From assembly GCF_965230805.1 (NCBI RefSeq), contig NZ_OZ246019.1:3348001-3412000 (forward strand): DNA of 64,000 nt, written 5' to 3'. Source of the stretch: Marinifilum sp965230805 (GTDB taxonomy: Bacteria; Bacteroidota; Bacteroidia; Bacteroidales; Marinifilaceae). The translations under genes were made by a program, and so were the position numbers. Under the pieces are notes generated by a model. It saw nothing but the letters and a program-made list of their open reading frames with translations, was not told where the DNA came from and searched no databases. Positions 62,043 to 64,000 of the stretch are shown piece after piece (the first letter of the stretch is position 1; the number at the start of each line of letters is the position of its first letter).

Positions 62043-63254
62043 ATGAATCAGAACGAAGTATATATTATCAACTTGGCCTTAGACTACAGCAAGGGAGAGC
62101 TGTCGGCTGAGAAGAGAGCCGAATTAATACAGATCATGAATGATCCCGAAAGCAAGAAGATATTTGTACGATATTACAAAACTTACAAAAAGACTCGTTC
62201 TGTAGCTTTCATAAATCAGGTAAATGAGGGTGACGCTTGGAATAAAATCAATTCAAGAATTCGTAAATCAATTCCAATATCTCGTAAATCAAAACTTAAT
62301 AGGTTCAAATCCTGGATTCCTTATGCTGCTGCCATAGCAATTTTTGCAATTGTTGGAACTTACTTGGTGCAACGTAGCATTAAGAATATTGATTATACAG
62401 CGAATTATAATTTTGAGGAATTGGTAGATGTTGACAGAGGAAAAGCTTTCTTAAAAATGGCAAATGGTTCTGTTGTTAATTTAGAGAAAAATAAGGAGTT
62501 AGAATTATCTGAATTGGATGGCACAAAAATTTATAAGGATTCGACCAATAGCATAAGCTACGAGACCGATAATACAGAGACTGTTGAAAGAAAACAGTCC
62601 AAGATACTATACAACACGGTAGTTGTACCTAAGGGGGGAGAGTATCAATTGATATTAATTGATGGTACAGTGGTTTTTCTTAATGCAGATTCTGAATTGC
62701 GATTTCCAATACAATTTGCTAACGACAAAAGGGAAGTGTTCCTAAAAGGGGAGGCATATTTTGATGTGGCTCAAAATAAAAACGCACCATTTACAGTATA
62801 TGCACATGATACCGAGGTAAAGGCATTGGGTACCAAGTTTAATATTTCTGCCTACAACGATCAGGAATACATTGCCACTACTTTGGTAGAAGGTAGTGTA
62901 AGAGTAAACAACCTTGGGAATAGTACAGTTTTGGAGCCAGCTTACCAATCTATGGTAATCAGGGGGAGAAGCGCAATTGATGTAAAGGCAGTGGATACAA
63001 AATTATATACCTCGTGGATAGATGGTGTATATGAATTTGAGAATACGGAGTTAGAGTACATCATGACTCAACTGAACAGATGGTACAATGTTAAATTTTT
63101 TTTTGAAGAAGCACAGTATAAAAATATTAGATTTACAGGAGCCGTTAAAAGAGACAATTCATTTGAATATACATTGCAGCTGATTAGCCGTGTAGCTGAT
63201 GTTGATTTTGCAATAAAGGATGATTATGTTGTAGTGAGAAAAAAAACAAAATAA
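62043..63254 (+). CDS. FecR-family anti-sigma regulator, locus 3
   Basis: 403 residues from ATG 62043 (MNQNEVYIINLALDYSKGEL); a TTG three codons upstream is less likely. Cytoplasmic N-domain about 90 residues, transmembrane segment 'WIPYAAAIAIFAIVGTYLV', FecR domain ('VVPKGGEYQLILIDGTVVFLNADSELRFP', 'GEAYFDVAQN', 'KALGTKFNISAYND') and C-terminal DUF4974-like part ('FENTELEYIMTQLNRWYNVKFFF'). Longer and more canonical than the other two FecR proteins. Partner of the sigma factor at 61249 and the SusC at 63341. Confidence 0.93.
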   Translation: MNQNEVYIINLALDYSKGELSAEKRAELIQIMNDPESKKIFVRYYKTYKKTRSVAFINQVNEGDAWNKINSRIRKSIPISRKSKLNRFKSWIPYAAAIAIFAIVGTYLVQRSIKNIDYTANYNFEELVDVDRGKAFLKMANGSVVNLEKNKELELSELDGTKIYKDSTNSISYETDNTETVERKQSKILYNTVVVPKGGEYQLILIDGTVVFLNADSELRFPIQFANDKREVFLKGEAYFDVAQNKNAPFTVYAHDTEVKALGTKFNISAYNDQEYIATTLVEGSVRVNNLGNSTVLEPAYQSMVIRGRSAIDVKAVDTKLYTSWIDGVYEFENTELEYIMTQLNRWYNVKFFFEEAQYKNIRFTGAVKRDNSFEYTLQLISRVADVDFAIKDDYVVVRKKTK

Positions 63255-63257
63255 AAA

Positions 63258-63316
63258 CAGGAAGTATTGGCGTACTTCCTGCTAGTGATAGTTAACACCA
63301 TTGTTGGCGCAATGGT
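63258..63316 (+). promoter_or_regulatory. Double leader hairpin between fecR and susC, locus 3
   Basis: Two hairpins in tandem: CAGGAAGTA/TACTTCCTG (63258-63281) and ACCATTG/CAATGGT (63297-63316). Both have the loop TTGGCG. The stems are unrelated in sequence, so the identical loops stand out; locus 2 has a TTGGCAC loop in the same position. Confidence 0.65.
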
Positions 63317-63340
63317 ATTTAGTAACCTCAACCCTAAATT

Positions 63341-64000
63341 ATGAAAAAACTCGAAAAAAGGGTGCATTTATCTGCACCTGTTCGGAAAATTCTACGTGCT
63401 ATGAAAATAAGTGTGTTTTTAGTACTGGTTTGTTCTTTGCAGCTGTCGGCAAGTGTAATGCTTGGTCAACAGGTAAAAATGCAAGAAGGACAAGCAAGTG
63501 TACGTGAAGTTTTTAAAGAATTTAAGAAACAAACAGGCGTCTACTTTATGTACAACGAAGAGGAGGTGGACAATTCTGTAACTGTAAAGGTCGACTTCGA
63601 TAATATGAGTTTGGAAGAAGCATTGAATGATGTGTGTGAACAAGCTAATTTGGAGTACCAGATCGTGGATGATTATGTGTTAATCAAAAAGAAAGAGTTG
63701 ATTCCTGATAATCAAGAACAACAACAAAAATCCATCAAAGGAAAAGTGACCGACAAAAATGGGATGGAGCTTCCAGGTGTTTCTGTTATTATTAAAGGAA
63801 CATACACAGGTACTTCTACCAATATGGATGGTGTTTATCAAATTAAAGTTTCTGAAGGTGATGTTTTGGTGTTCTCGTTCGTAGGAATGCTTAATCACGA
63901 GGTTCGATTTGAAGGTCAAGCAGAATTGAACGTTGTGATGGAAGAGGCTGAAACAAAGCTGGATGACGTAATTGTTACAGGTCTGTACGAGCGTAGAAAA
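63341..64000 (+). CDS. SusC/RagA-family TonB-dependent transporter with STN domain, locus 3 (3' end outside window)
   Basis: Open from ATG 63341 to the window edge, 220 codons. Reads MKKLEKRVHLSAPVRKILR, a signal sequence ('ISVFLVLVCSLQLSASVMLGQ'), an STN domain ('GQASVREVFKEFKKQTGVYFMYNEEEV'), a carboxypeptidase-regulatory-like domain ('IKGKVTDKNGMELPGVSVIIKGTYTGTSTNMDGVYQI') and the start of the plug ('KLDDVIVTGLYERRK'). The barrel lies beyond the window. It should signal to the FecR encoded 86 bp upstream. The VTGLYERRK plug start marks it as related to, but distinct from, the SusC proteins of loci 1 and 2. Confidence 0.95.
   Translation, partial: MKKLEKRVHLSAPVRKILRAMKISVFLVLVCSLQLSASVMLGQQVKMQEGQASVREVFKEFKKQTGVYFMYNEEEVDNSVTVKVDFDNMSLEEALNDVCEQANLEYQIVDDYVLIKKKELIPDNQEQQQKSIKGKVTDKNGMELPGVSVIIKGTYTGTSTNMDGVYQIKVSEGDVLVFSFVGMLNHEVRFEGQAELNVVMEEAETKLDDVIVTGLYERRK

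Overview
The window looks like the chromosome of an AT-rich member of the Bacteroidota, probably a free-living or marine member of the Bacteroidia (Marinilabiliales/Marinifilaceae-like; inference from gene style, not a species call). Reasons: repeated SusC/SusD outer-membrane pairs, FecI/FecR-type ECF sigma and anti-sigma genes in front of SusC, lipoprotein signal peptides ending in Cys, TAnnTTTG-type -7 promoter elements, almost no Shine-Dalgarno sequences, and GldA/GldFG-like ABC systems. Nearly every gene is on the + strand.

Layout. (A) 1-3654: 3' end of a SusCD locus (SusD cut by the window edge, DUF4843-like lipoprotein, PKD-like-family lipoprotein). (B) 3655-4615: terminators, a 396-bp element built on an exact 21-bp period, and a 159-bp MITE-like element. 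(C) 4616-13729: a GH3 beta-glycosidase, a GldA-like ATPase, a fused GldF-GldG-like permease, and two MutS-domain-V ATPases flanking a frameshifted four-helix-bundle gene. (D) 14615-24227: a complete locus of ECF sigma, FecR, SusC, SusD, DUF4843-like and PKD-like genes. (E) 24402-37706: a TraB/ChaN-like secreted protein, five tandem TlpA-like thioredoxin proteins, a sixth TlpA lipoprotein, a two-domain trypsin/PDZ protein and a Cys-rich beta-propeller lipoprotein. (F) 37707-38825: second copies of the 396-bp and 159-bp elements, the latter inserted in a small minus-strand gene. (G) 39067-48306: a second complete sigma-FecR-SusC-SusD-DUF4843-PKD locus. (H) 48451-59989: thioredoxin lipoprotein, beta-propeller, permease-ATPase-permease ABC set, TlpA, trypsin/PDZ. 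(I) 59990-61248: terminator and a 106-bp tandem repeat. (J) 61249-64000: a third sigma-FecR-SusC locus, cut in SusC.

How the parts may work together (inference). SusC with an N-terminal STN domain should take up a ligand captured by SusD and signal through FecR to the ECF sigma factor. Each uptake module is followed by, or sits next to, some combination of the same accessory families: GldA/GldFG-like ABC transporter, periplasmic TlpA-like thioredoxins, a protease with one live and one dead trypsin domain plus PDZ, and a DUF4369-like/beta-propeller lipoprotein with conserved Cys-Cys pairs. Apart from one GH3 enzyme there are no glycan-degrading genes, so the conserved set looks more like a protein/peptide- or thiol-related envelope system than a classical polysaccharide utilisation locus. 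The recurrence of this set, the decay of active sites within the thioredoxin array, and the shared non-coding elements (21-bp array, MITE, leader hairpins with a TTGGC loop, CACCCA promoter-like boxes) are the most unusual things here.
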